44,892 nt of DNA. It comes from Ferruginibacter sp. (GTDB taxonomy: Bacteria; Bacteroidota; Bacteroidia; Chitinophagales; Chitinophagaceae). Positions 17,508-25,894 of this stretch are shown here, in pieces; position 1 is the first letter of the stretch; each line of letters starts with the position of its first letter. The notes under the pieces are model-generated. The model was not told where the DNA came from, did no database searches, and saw only the letters and a list, made by a program, of their open reading frames with translations. The stretch spans positions 1 to 44,892 of the forward strand of contig JANXVN010000287.1 in assembly GCA_025351645.1 (NCBI GenBank). The letters are read 5' to 3'. Position numbers and translations under genes: made by a program.

Positions 17508-17969
17508 TTATTTTATCATTATTATGCCATTAAATTTGGCAACGTTTTTACTGCCACTGTTGAGCGATAATTGATTATTGACGATAATCCAGTTATCTGC
17601 CTGCCCGATGGCTTCTAAAAACGATGTTTCGTTTTTGCCATCCATACAAGCCATTCGGGTAGTTGCCAACGGCGAAAATTTTATAGCATTACTGCCCCAA
17701 ACGGTTACAGTGCCATTTAAATTATTACAGCCGGTATTGCCGGTAACTTTATTTATTTGCCCTTTGGCGAATTGGATGTAAGGTATTTTTATATTGCCGG
17801 CAGGTATGGCCTGGCCTTTTAATTCTGCCAGCTCCCATTTATATTGATACAAAGTTTTACTGCCTTTAATAACATCTGATGTGGTGCCGGTAGATGGCTT
17901 TGCAATATGGCAAGCGGTAAAAAATAGTACCGCAGCTAATGAAAAAAATACAGTGATGGCTTTTTGCAT
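17508..17969 (-). CDS. META-domain lipoprotein (HslJ-like)
   Basis: 153-residue envelope protein. The N-terminus MQKAITVFFSLAAVLFFTAC is a lipoprotein signal with lipobox FTAC, lipidated Cys at residue 20. The remainder is a META domain: YKWELAELKGQAIP, YIQFAKGQINKVTGNTGCNNLNG and the conserved LATTRMAC (residues about 95-110), ending in the NQLSLNSG strand. META-domain proteins such as HslJ are linked to envelope stress and antibiotic tolerance in other bacteria, but no biochemical activity is established. Next to it lies another lipoprotein gene (frameshifted) on the same strand. Confidence 0.88.
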   Translation of the reverse strand: MQKAITVFFSLAAVLFFTACHIAKPSTGTTSDVIKGSKTLYQYKWELAELKGQAIPAGNIKIPYIQFAKGQINKVTGNTGCNNLNGTVTVWGSNAIKFSPLATTRMACMDGKNETSFLEAIGQADNWIIVNNQLSLNSGSKNVAKFNGIIMIK

Positions 17970-18082
17970 AATGGTTATTTATATAATGAAGAAGACTCTT
18001 TGAAACTGATGACATAAAATATTGCAGCAAGTAAAATACCTTAACATTTTATTTTGATAAAAGCAATTGTTAAAATAATTGT

Positions 18083-18564
18083 TTAGTGAAAGCAAGGTGC
18101 CTTATACAATTTTAACCCTTTGCCAAAACTGATGGCTTTACTATTTTTAAAAACTATCCGGCTGCCTTTTGCTTCCATATCACCATAACCTTCACTGGCA
18201 GTGGAATCTTTTAATAGAAAAATAACCTGCCTTGTAGATTGAATTCCTTCGGACATAAATTTATAATCTGCTATCAACGTATCGCCTTGTATTTGCCCTT
18301 CAATGGTGCCGGTATTACTATCCTTTTCATGCAATTTATACATCAGGCTTCCGGTAACAGCATCTTTATTTACGGTTATTTGCAAATGAGCAGAATTTTG
18401 CCAGCGGTAGTTACATAGCAAAATTCTGCAAGCGCTGGTGCTCCATTACTTGTTATTTTAGGGCTGTCGGCCAACACGGGCAGTTTTTTAGCTTGCTTTG
18501 CATTACTATTACAGCCTGCACCTACAATTAAAAGTATGGGCAGTAAGAAAAAAAGGTATTTCAT
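18083..18564 (-). pseudogene. Frameshifted lipoprotein gene of unknown function
   Basis: Two overlapping minus-strand frames belong to one gene. The first gives a lipoprotein signal (LLIVGAGC, Cys 18) and runs to FCYVTTAGK. The second gives SAHLQITVNKDAVTGSL, NTGTIEGQIQGDTLIADYK and FMSEGIQSTRQVIF to a stop at 18083. One extra base in the A4 run (complement of 18396-18399) would join them as TAGKNSAHLQITV. The combined protein would be about 160 aa, an outer- or inner-membrane-anchored beta-rich protein. I recognise no named family. It may be a real loss, a phase-variable tract (though only 4 nt) or a sequencing error. Confidence 0.75.
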
Positions 18565-18645
18565 ATAAGCGTATTTTTAGTAAGTATCTAAATACTGTGG
18601 TATAAAGTAAAATTAATTATTAAAAGTAATGCTTTGGCAGTTTCT

Positions 18646-19641
18646 TTACAGCCATCTGTAACCTCTTAAAAAGTCTGCTACCGTCATTTTCTTTTTGCCC
18701 TCCAACTGCATTTCTTTAATAGAGATATAACTATCAGCACAGGCAAATCTTAAAAAGTTTTTTTTATCCGTTTCAAATTCTCCGGGCGCTATTGTTGTGG
18801 TGATATAAGTTTTTTCAGCCTTAAAAATTTTCAGCTTTTTGCCCTCTAAAAAAGTAAATGCTGCAGGGTATGGTGATAATCCACGGACGAGGTTATACAC
18901 TTCATCCACCGGTTTTGTCCAATCTATCTGGCAGGTTGATGTAAAAATTTTGGGGGCATGCTGTAACGCTTTATCAAAAGTATAATCCGAAATATCTTTT
19001 AAAATTTCTTGCTCTGTAATAGGGTTTAACTTGTCGATAATAGGTTCTTGCGTATATTCTTTTACATCTCCATTAGCAAGCCCTTCAATGGTTTTTAATA
19101 AAAGGCAAGCTCCAATAACTTTCATACGGTCATGCACTTCGCCGGCAGTTTCTTCATCGCCAATTTCAAAAGCTTGTTGTAATAAAATATTGCCGGTATC
19201 AATTTCGTGCAGTAGTTTAAAAGTGGTTACGCCGGTCTGTTTTTCTCCATTGATGATAGCCCAATTAATTGGTGCTGCTCCACGGTATTGTGGCAATAAC
19301 GAACCATGTAAATTAATGGTGCCCATGGGTGGCATATCCCAAACCAATTCTGGCAACATCCTAAAGGCTACTACTATTTGTATGTCTGCCGCCAACAGTT
19401 TAAGTTGCGCTAAAAATTCCGGGTTTTTTAATTTTTCTGGTTGAAGTATGTTCAATCCTTTTTTTACAGCATATTTTTTTACATCGCTTTGCAGCAGTTC
19501 CATGCCCCTTCCTCCGGGCTTGTCTGGTGCGGTTATTACGCCAACAATGTTGCACCCTGCCATTACAAGTTTATCCAGCGATGCTACTGCAAATTCTGGC
19601 GTACCCATAAAAATAATCCGTAAGTCTTCCTTTTTTTTCAT
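18646..19641 (-). CDS. fmt: Methionyl-tRNA formyltransferase
   Basis: 331-residue enzyme that formylates initiator Met-tRNA with 10-formyltetrahydrofolate. N-terminal formyltransferase domain: FMGTPEFAVASLDKL (residues 11-25), then the catalytic set N110, H112 in INLHGSLLPQYRGAAPINW, and D148 in LHEIDTGNIL, the same spacing as the E. coli enzyme. The C-terminal OB-like domain (residues about 210-315) begins near QIDWTKPVDEVYNLVRGLSP, a standard signature. The start is secure: the GTPEF loop lies close to the first Met. The NamZ-like gene lies 68 bp upstream on the same strand. Confidence 0.97.
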   Translation of the reverse strand: MKKKEDLRIIFMGTPEFAVASLDKLVMAGCNIVGVITAPDKPGGRGMELLQSDVKKYAVKKGLNILQPEKLKNPEFLAQLKLLAADIQIVVAFRMLPELVWDMPPMGTINLHGSLLPQYRGAAPINWAIINGEKQTGVTTFKLLHEIDTGNILLQQAFEIGDEETAGEVHDRMKVIGACLLLKTIEGLANGDVKEYTQEPIIDKLNPITEQEILKDISDYTFDKALQHAPKIFTSTCQIDWTKPVDEVYNLVRGLSPYPAAFTFLEGKKLKIFKAEKTYITTTIAPGEFETDKKNFLRFACADSYISIKEMQLEGKKKMTVADFLRGYRWL

Positions 19642-19709
19642 GGCGGTAAAGTTAGCCTCGTTTGTTGATTGGATGAAATTTTGTGCCTGCCATTAATAAT
19701 GAGTAGCTG

Positions 19710-20966
19710 CTATTCAAAATCTTTATACAACAGATATTTCTTTCTTATCTTTTTAAAGGCCAAAAGCCCTGGCTCCCAGCTTTTTCTTATGGCTGCGGCA
19801 GATTTGCCCTCTTTGATTTGCTGTGCAAAAACATCATTGCCTGTAAGCTTATTTATAAATTGGTTTTTCAAAAAAAAGCTATCCTTGCCCGGGAATAATT
19901 TGTAGGCTTCAATCAAATAACTCAAATCAATTTTTTTGTTCAGTTTTTTTAAGATGGCTTCTGGTGTGTTGCTCAAGTTCCAGCCGTAGCATACCTGGTA
20001 AAAACACTTGCTACTTTTTGAACCTTCATTTGGTTTCGGCGTAAAGGCGTATAAATTTTTTGGAAAAGATGGATGCCCAAAAATCTGGAATGGCTTATCC
20101 GTCCCCCTTCCTTCGCTAAGTACGGTCCCTTCAAAAAAACAAGTAGAAGGATATAAGTAAATACTTTGCATTTCTTTTAAGTTAGGCGATGGGCCAACAG
20201 GCAAAACATATTTACTATTATGATTGTAGTTTTTACATTTTATTACCTGTATATGAAACGGCGTATCTATTGTTGGTTGCGTAGTAATGTTGTAGCTGTT
20301 TATTTTATTAGCTTCCGGCGTTAGCCATTTTTCTCCTGCCAGCATCATTGCATATTCGCCCATGCTCATGCCATACACAATGGGTATTGGCTGCAGCCCT
20401 AAAAAGCCTTTAAACTTCGGCTGCATTATCGGCCCATCTACATAAAAGCCATTTGGGTTTGGCCTGTCTAGTATTAACAACGGTACATGGTTTTCCAAAG
20501 CTGCTTCCATATAATATTGTAAAGAGGCAATGTAAGTGTAAAAGCGAACGCCCACATCCTGTATGTCAAACACTAAAACATCAATGCCCTTTAAGTCTTC
20601 TTTGTTTGGTTTTTTATGGTCGCCATACAAGCTTATTATTGGCAGCCCGGTCTTTTTATCCAACGCATCATTTACTTCTTCCCCTGCATTTGCGTTGCCG
20701 CGAAACCCATGCTCCGGGCCAAAAATCTTAACTATGTGGATGCCTTTTTTTAACAACGTATCCACCAGCTGCGTGTTGCCAACCATACTGGTTTGGTTAG
20801 CAAAAACTGCCACTGCTTTGCCTTTCAGCAATGGCAGGTAAACGTCCATCCTTTCAGCGCCTGGAATAATTGCAGAACCTTTAGTTAGCTTAGTTGTTAT
20901 TTGGGCATATGAAGAGAAATACAGTAATAAAGCCGCTACAAAAAGGGCGTTTTTTAAATTGTTCAT
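19710..20966 (-). CDS. DUF1343 protein, exo-beta-N-acetylmuramidase (NamZ)-like
   Basis: 418-residue exported protein with a signal peptide (residues 1-21, ending SSYAQ). Family signatures are GPEHGFRGNANAGE (about 85-98), VFDIQDVGVRFYTYIASL (about 131-148), LDRPNPN, SEGRGTDKPFQIFG and the terminal PGLLAF. Characterised DUF1343 members such as Bacillus NamZ release N-acetylmuramic acid from the non-reducing end of peptidoglycan fragments, so a role in cell-wall recycling is likely. It is followed by fmt on the same strand and diverges from the FKBP gene across 150 bp. Confidence 0.92.
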   Translation of the reverse strand: MNNLKNALFVAALLLYFSSYAQITTKLTKGSAIIPGAERMDVYLPLLKGKAVAVFANQTSMVGNTQLVDTLLKKGIHIVKIFGPEHGFRGNANAGEEVNDALDKKTGLPIISLYGDHKKPNKEDLKGIDVLVFDIQDVGVRFYTYIASLQYYMEAALENHVPLLILDRPNPNGFYVDGPIMQPKFKGFLGLQPIPIVYGMSMGEYAMMLAGEKWLTPEANKINSYNITTQPTIDTPFHIQVIKCKNYNHNSKYVLPVGPSPNLKEMQSIYLYPSTCFFEGTVLSEGRGTDKPFQIFGHPSFPKNLYAFTPKPNEGSKSSKCFYQVCYGWNLSNTPEAILKKLNKKIDLSYLIEAYKLFPGKDSFFLKNQFINKLTGNDVFAQQIKEGKSAAAIRKSWEPGLLAFKKIRKKYLLYKDFE

Positions 20967-21116
20967 CTTCTAAAGGTCTTTAAATTTTTTTAATTGGGAG
21001 ATGTAGATTTTAATTAATAAATTGCCAAAAAACGAAGGGTTTAGCTTTTTTGCTGGCACACAGTTTGTAAAAAGATAGCAGGTTACATAATAACAACAAT
21101 AACAAAAACTAAAACA

Positions 21117-21545
21117 ATGGCACAAGTAAAAGAAGGTGATGTAGTGAAGGTACATTACACAGGTAAATTAACTAATGGCGAACAATTCGATTCTTCGGTG
21201 GGCAGGGAGCCATTGGAGTTTACAGTTGGCGCCGGACAAATGATTAAAGGTTTTGATGCTGCTATGCCGGGCATGTCCGTAGGCGATAAAAAAACTATTA
21301 ATATTTTACCAGAAGATGGTTATGGCGAAAAAAGCGAGGATGCCATTATTGAGTTCCCAAAAGAAAATGTACCTGCAGATATGAAATTGGAACCAGGCAT
21401 GCCGCTAACACTTAGCAACCAGGCAGGCCAGCCAGTGCCTGTAATAGTTATAGAGGTAAAAGACGACATCATCATTTTAGACGCCAATCATTTTTTAGCC
21501 GGGCAAGACCTGGTATTCGATATTGAATTGGTAGAAATAGTTTAA
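21117..21545 (+). CDS. FKBP-type peptidyl-prolyl cis-trans isomerase, SlyD-like
   Basis: 142-residue cytoplasmic foldase that catalyses proline isomerisation. FKBP core: VVKVHYTGKLTNGEQFDSS (residues about 9-27), PLEFTVGAGQMIKGFDAAMPGM, then an IF-type chaperone insert (EDGYGEKSEDAIIEF to about residue 120), and the closing strand HFLAGQDLVFDIELVEI. The NHFLAG sequence is typical of SlyD. The His/Cys-rich metal-binding tail of E. coli SlyD is absent: the protein ends right after the core. The gene is monocistronic, with a strong terminator 25 bp after the stop. Confidence 0.94.
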   Translation: MAQVKEGDVVKVHYTGKLTNGEQFDSSVGREPLEFTVGAGQMIKGFDAAMPGMSVGDKKTINILPEDGYGEKSEDAIIEFPKENVPADMKLEPGMPLTLSNQAGQPVPVIVIEVKDDIIILDANHFLAGQDLVFDIELVEIV

Positions 21546-21569
21546 GTATGAAAGTTAAAATAAATGCTG

Positions 21570-21605
21570 CAGCAGTTTGTATTGTACAAACTGCTGTTTT
21601 TATTT
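21570..21605 (+). terminator. Rho-independent terminator of the FKBP gene
   Basis: A perfect 12-bp stem, CAGCAGTTTGTA (21570-21581) with TACAAACTGCTG (21585-21596), and a 3-nt loop, followed by TTTTTATTT. Confidence 0.9.
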
Positions 21606-21795
21606 GTAAAGATGAAGGGGATTATAAGCCGGCAATGACAATAGAGATGACTAAATTTGTGAATTACGATTTAAATACTAAGTACCACATAAAAACTGCT
21701 TTTATTTGTATGAGGATTATAGGCCGCCATTAACCAACAGATGATTAAATTTGTGAGCTAAAATCTAAATACTAAGTACTAAATACTCAATACTT
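21587..21795 (+). repeat. Diverged tandem duplication (about 100 bp) ahead of pepT
   Basis: Copy 1 (about 21587-21690) and copy 2 (about 21692-21795) share ordered words: CTGCTTTTATTTGTA-like, GGATTATA-GCCG, AGATGACTAAATTTGTGA against AGATGATTAAATTTGTGA, and TAAATACTAAGTAC. Offsets vary from 94 to 102 bp because of small indels. Each copy carries TAAATTTG, a match to the TAnnTTTG -7 promoter consensus, so the pepT promoter may be duplicated. Confidence 0.65.
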
Positions 21796-21798
21796 AAA

Positions 21799-23049
21799 AT
21801 GATACAAATAAGCCCCGAAACCGTAGCGGAACGTTTTATGCGCTATGTGCAGATTGATACGCAAAGCGACCCCACAAGTACAGCCCATCCAACAACAAAA
21901 AAGCAAAAAGACTTAAGCAAATTACTGTACAAAGAGCTGCGGGGCATGGGTTTTACCGAAGTGGATACGGACGGATTTGGGTATGTGTATGCCACCATCC
22001 CATCTAATAGCGATAAAAAAAATATACCGGTAATTTGCTTTTGCGCCCATGTAGATACTGCGCCCGATTGCAGTGGTTATAATGTAAAACCTATCCACCA
22101 TCGGTACTATGATGGGGCAGATATTGTGTTGCCGGATGATGCTGCACAGGTGCTAAAAATGAGCGCATCCCCCTACTTAAAAAATCATATTAACCATGGC
22201 GTAATTACAGCTAGTGGATTAACATTATTGGGTGGCGATGATAAAAGCGGCGTGGCGGCAATTATGGAAGCAACGTTATTTTTTATGCAAAACCCCGCTA
22301 TTAAACATGGCGCCATAAAAATTTTATTTACGCCCGATGAAGAAGTAGGGCAGGGTACAGCAAAGGTGGACATGCAAAAATTAGGTGCTGATTTTGGCTA
22401 TACTTTAGATGGGGGCGAAGCAGGTAGTCTGGAAGATGAGACTTTTAGTGCAGACGCTGCTACCATAACCATTAACGGTGTAATTGTACATCCCGGTTAT
22501 GCAAAAGGCAAGCTGTTAAATGCATTAAAAATTGCAGGCGCTGTGCTTGATGGATTACCAAAAAATGAATGGAGCCCGGAGACGACTTCTGGCAGGGAAG
22601 GCTTTGTACATCCGGTAGCGGTAAATGGCATTGCGGAAAAAGCAACCCTACAATTTATAGTAAGGGATTTTACTGTAGCTGGGCTGGAGCAACACCACGA
22701 TAGATTGAAAAAGATAGCGGAAGATGTAACGGCACAATTTGAAGGCGCTACACTGGAATACGCTGTCACAGAGCAATACAGGAATATGAAAGAAGTGCTG
22801 GACAAACATCCTGAAGTAATTGCTTATGCGGAAGAAGCCATCCAGCGTTCAGGGCTGCAGGTTATTAAAGAGAGCATCCGTGGTGGCACAGATGGCAGCC
22901 GTTTTAGCTATATCGGCATGCCCTGCGCCAACATTTTTACCGGCATGCAAAATATTCACAGCAAACTGGAATGGATTGGTACAAAAGACATGGCGAAAGC
23001 CGCTGAAACAATTGTGCATTTAAGTATGATTTGGGAGGAGCGGGGTTAA
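21799..23049 (+). CDS. pepT: Peptidase T (tripeptide aminopeptidase)
   Basis: 416-residue M20-family zinc aminopeptidase that removes N-terminal residues from tripeptides in the cytosol. Metal-site motifs: CAHVDTAPD (residues about 95-103; His and Asp), LLGGDDKSGVAAIME (about 145-159; bridging Asp), TPDEEVGQG (catalytic Glu and metal Glu), LDGGEAGSLE, and the C-terminal NIHSKLEWI His. The dimerisation-domain motif HPGYAKGKLLNA and RGGTDGSRFSYIGMPCANIF are typical for PepT. The length equals that of the family. The start at 21799 begins with the family's usual SPETVAERFMRYVQIDTQS. It follows a tandem-duplicated leader. Confidence 0.96.
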   Translation: MIQISPETVAERFMRYVQIDTQSDPTSTAHPTTKKQKDLSKLLYKELRGMGFTEVDTDGFGYVYATIPSNSDKKNIPVICFCAHVDTAPDCSGYNVKPIHHRYYDGADIVLPDDAAQVLKMSASPYLKNHINHGVITASGLTLLGGDDKSGVAAIMEATLFFMQNPAIKHGAIKILFTPDEEVGQGTAKVDMQKLGADFGYTLDGGEAGSLEDETFSADAATITINGVIVHPGYAKGKLLNALKIAGAVLDGLPKNEWSPETTSGREGFVHPVAVNGIAEKATLQFIVRDFTVAGLEQHHDRLKKIAEDVTAQFEGATLEYAVTEQYRNMKEVLDKHPEVIAYAEEAIQRSGLQVIKESIRGGTDGSRFSYIGMPCANIFTGMQNIHSKLEWIGTKDMAKAAETIVHLSMIWEERG

Positions 23050-23080
23050 GCATCAATTTGCATCTCTAGGAACAGTCCGC

Positions 23081-23455
23081 GGCTCAATGTTATTTAGTTA
23101 AGGAAAATTATAGTAGCGCCATTGCTCCAGCGGAGCAGCCTATTTGTAGAAATAAATCATACCATAATTATTGCTTCAGGGGAGCAACCTGTTTGTAAAA
23201 AAGGAGACCGACCATTTTAATAGTTCCAGTCGCTTTGTAAAACATAATTATTGCCAGGTTTTCGGAGAAAAAATACCGACATAGGCTTATGCCGATGCAG
23301 GTAGGTTGCTCCGCTGGAGCAATGGTATTGCCATGTATTTACGTTCTACAAACAGGCTGTGCCGCTGGCATAGAGGAGTATGCTGTTTGTTATAGGCCAT
23401 GCCTTTTTGGCGTTATCAATGGCATTATACTCCTTAACTAAAATGACATTGAACC
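23081..23455. repeat. 375-bp non-coding element bounded by imperfect terminal inverted repeats
   Basis: Fills most of the 484-bp pepT-SPFH gap. The left end GGCTCAATGTTATTTAGTTA (continuing AGGA) and the right end TCCTTAACTAAAATGACATT (continuing GAACC) are inverted repeats of about 24 bp with few mismatches. Inside are four related hairpin cores: 23123-23137 and 23171-23187, each followed by CCT(A/G)TTTGTA, then 23306-23322 and about 23343-23373 in reverse orientation (TTCTACAAACAGG before the core). No ORF. It looks MITE-like or like a compound REP element; no target-site duplication could be confirmed. Confidence 0.6.
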
Positions 23456-23533
23456 TAGGCCGGGTCAGCAGGGCCTAAAGATTATCCGTAGGCTATCTAA
23501 AAATTACTACCTTCAATTTTAAATTATAAATGT

Positions 23534-24460
23534 ATGGAAATATTAAGAGATTTCTGGTGGCTCATCCCCATTTTCCTGTTAGTGGCAGGTGGGCTGTTCA
23601 CCATTAACCAGGGCACAATTGGCGTGGTAACCCGCTTGGGAAAATACCACAGCATTAAGCTTCCCGGCTTAAATTTTAAAGTACCCTTTTTAGACCAGCT
23701 GTACAAAAGAGTAAGTATCCAGAACCGCTCGGTAGAACTGGAATTTCAGGCCGTTACTGTAGACCAGGCAAATGTTTACTTTAAATCGATGCTGCTATAT
23801 TCGGTATTGAATATTGATGAAGATACCATCAAGAACGTTGCCTTTAAATTCATCAGCGAAAAAGATTTGATGCAGGCATTAATACGTACTGTTGAAGGTA
23901 GCATCCGTGCATTTGTATCTACCAAAAAGCAGGCAGAAGTATTAAATGTACGCCGTGACATTGTAGAGAATGTAAAGGAACAGGTAGATGTACAGTTGGA
24001 AAGCTGGGGCTATCATTTACAAGATTTACAGATCAACGACATTACATTTGATGAAGCCATCATTACCAGCATGAGCAAGGTGGTGGCAAGCAATAACTTA
24101 AAAGCAGCGGCAGAAAACGAAGGCCAGGCTTTATTGATTACTAAAACAAAAGCTGCGGAGGCAGAAGGCAATGCTATTAAAATTGCAGCAGAGGCTGAAA
24201 GGCAGGCTGCACAATTACGCGGACAAGGTGTAGCGCTTTTTCGTGAAGAAGTAGCCAAAGGCATGAGCCAGGCGGCTGAACAAATGAAGCAGGCTAACCT
24301 TGATACCAACGTAATTTTATTTAGTATGTGGACAGAAGCCATCAAAAACTTTGCAGAATACGGCAAAGGCAATGTTATCTTTTTAGATGGCAGCAGCGAA
24401 GGCATGGAAAAAACCATGCGCCAAATAATGGCCATGCAGCAAATGGATAATAAAAAGTAA
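23534..24460 (+). CDS. SPFH/Band 7 (prohibitin/HflK-like) membrane protein
   Basis: 308-residue membrane-anchored scaffold protein. One N-terminal membrane segment (residues about 9-25, WLIPIFLLVAGGLFTI) precedes the Band 7 domain: NQGTIGVVTRLGKYHSIKLPGLNFKVPF, RTVEGSIRAFVSTKKQAEVL and LQINDITFDEAI. A long alanine/glutamate-rich coiled coil follows (AAENEGQALLITKTKAAEAE onwards, residues about 195-265), then a short C-terminal segment. SPFH proteins form oligomeric rings in the membrane and organise proteases or lipid microdomains. No NfeD or FtsH partner is adjacent, so its partner is unknown. It is preceded by the repeat element and probably transcribed alone. Confidence 0.92.
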   Translation: MEILRDFWWLIPIFLLVAGGLFTINQGTIGVVTRLGKYHSIKLPGLNFKVPFLDQLYKRVSIQNRSVELEFQAVTVDQANVYFKSMLLYSVLNIDEDTIKNVAFKFISEKDLMQALIRTVEGSIRAFVSTKKQAEVLNVRRDIVENVKEQVDVQLESWGYHLQDLQINDITFDEAIITSMSKVVASNNLKAAAENEGQALLITKTKAAEAEGNAIKIAAEAERQAAQLRGQGVALFREEVAKGMSQAAEQMKQANLDTNVILFSMWTEAIKNFAEYGKGNVIFLDGSSEGMEKTMRQIMAMQQMDNKK

Positions 24461-24769
24461 TTAACCAATGTGGTTAAGTTAAGCGGTTTTTGCACCGCAG
24501 GGGCCAAGCTTACATCTCCCTTGGAGAAGGTTTTTTAGGGTTAGATAAAAAATGGGAACAACGCTTACCTTAGCGCATTGAGTAATAAACGTAAAATATA
24601 TTCACAACTGGAGCCGGATTTATCCGGCTCTTGTAGTAAAATTTACTTTAACATTTTTTTGTAAGGCATTTGCTGTTTGTTTGCGTTTACAAATTCAATA
24701 TTGCAATACCAGATAATTATCATCTAATAAAAAACATAACAATTACATTTGCCTTAAAATATATTAAAC
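24461..24769 (+). other. 309-bp gap with two hairpins downstream of the SPFH gene
   Basis: No gene seen. A weak terminator-like hairpin TCTCC-CTT-GGAGA followed by a T tract lies near 24513-24536. A perfect 9-bp-stem palindrome GAGCCGGAT-TT-ATCCGGCTC lies at 24611-24630 without a clear U tract. The right half is AT-rich and should hold the exbB promoter, but no good TAnnTTTG box with a -33 element was found. Confidence 0.55.
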
Positions 24770-25450
24770 ATGTTTGATATTCTATTACAGATAGATAGTA
24801 CCGCAGCAGCAACACAATTATTATCTCAGAAATCAGAGAATGTTTGGGGCGTGCTGGCCAAAGGCGGCTTGTTGATGATACCACTGTTATCATTACTGGT
24901 AGTAGCTATATTCTTTTTTATAGAACGGTTTTTAACCATTAGTAAGGCTGCTAAAATTGAAGATAATTTTATGAGCATCATCCGTGATAATATAATATCC
25001 GGCAATGTTACCGCTGCACGCAACCTTGCAAAAAATACCAACAACCCTGTAGCAAGGGTAATAGATAAAGGCATTCAGCGTATTGGTAAGCCTATTGACG
25101 CCATAGAAAAAAGCATGGATAATGTTGGCGTGCTCGAAATGTATAAATTAGAAAAGAACCTTTCCATCATTTCTATCATTGCACGTATTGCACCGTTGTT
25201 TGGTTTTTTGGGTACCATTATTGGTATGCTGGCACTTTTTAAAGGCATTGCCGCTACATCAGAGTACACGCCAAACACCATAGCAGATGGTATTTACATT
25301 AAAATGATCACTTCGGCAACCGGTTTAATTATTGGTATTTTAGCTTACCTAGGGCATAGTTTTTTACAGGCTCAAATTGCCAGGATAGAAAATAAGATTG
25401 ATGCCGCTAGCGCTGAGTTTGTAGACATTTTACAAGAACCTACCCGTTAA
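24770..25450 (+). CDS. exbB: MotA/TolQ/ExbB proton-channel family protein
   Basis: 226-residue inner-membrane protein that with ExbD converts proton motive force into work for TonB or Tol. Three membrane segments are visible: about 33-53 (LLMIPLLSLLVVAIFFFIE), about 138-160 (IARIAPLFGFLGTIIGMLALF) and about 172-195 (MITSATGLIIGILAYLGHSF). The signature GFLGTIIGM with the preceding APL, and TSATGLIIGI, mark the family. A large cytoplasmic loop lies between the first two segments. The ExbD gene follows after 42 bp, so the two form an operon. No tonB or tolB/pal gene lies next to them, so assignment to Ton rather than Tol rests on family habit in Bacteroidota. Confidence 0.93.
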   Translation: MFDILLQIDSTAAATQLLSQKSENVWGVLAKGGLLMIPLLSLLVVAIFFFIERFLTISKAAKIEDNFMSIIRDNIISGNVTAARNLAKNTNNPVARVIDKGIQRIGKPIDAIEKSMDNVGVLEMYKLEKNLSIISIIARIAPLFGFLGTIIGMLALFKGIAATSEYTPNTIADGIYIKMITSATGLIIGILAYLGHSFLQAQIARIENKIDAASAEFVDILQEPTR

Positions 25451-25492
25451 TAATTACCTTAACAGAATCATCCATCGCTGATACGATATATT

Positions 25493-25894
25493 ATGAGCTT
25501 AAGAAAAAAATTTAAAGCAGAAGGCGCAGAAGTAGATACCGGCCCATTGAATGATATCCTGTTCATCCTGATGTTCTTCTTCCTCATCATATCCACGCTG
25601 GCTAACCCCAACGTAATTAAGCTGAGCAACCCAAAAGCTAAAAGCGATACAAAAGCAAAGCAAAGCGTAATTGTAAGCATTGATAAAAATCGTGTAGTGC
25701 ACGTGGGGCAACAAAAAATAATTTTCGATTCTTTGGAGTCTTCTTTACGGGTGCATATACATGTGGGCGATAGCATAAAACCAGCAGTAGTAATCAATGC
25801 AGATTCGTTGGTAGCCTGGAAAGATATCGTTAAGATTATGAGCGTGGCTAAAAAATTAGGAGCTACCACTTCAGCTTCGGTCAGCAATCAATAA
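25493..25894 (+). CDS. exbD: ExbD/TolR biopolymer transport protein
   Basis: 133-residue single-pass inner-membrane partner of ExbB. A short cytoplasmic N-terminus (MSLRKKFKAEGAEVDTG) leads to a membrane helix at residues about 22-42 (ILFILMFFFLIIST). The conserved proton-conducting Asp is D21 in PLNDILF. A periplasmic TolR/ExbD domain follows (VIVSIDKNRVVHVGQQ; VVINADSLVAWKDIVKIM). The gene ends 7 bp inside the convergent prmC coding end, so the two transcripts overlap at their 3' ends. Only one ExbD is present, whereas many Bacteroidota loci carry two. Confidence 0.92.
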   Translation: MSLRKKFKAEGAEVDTGPLNDILFILMFFFLIISTLANPNVIKLSNPKAKSDTKAKQSVIVSIDKNRVVHVGQQKIIFDSLESSLRVHIHVGDSIKPAVVINADSLVAWKDIVKIMSVAKKLGATTSASVSNQ

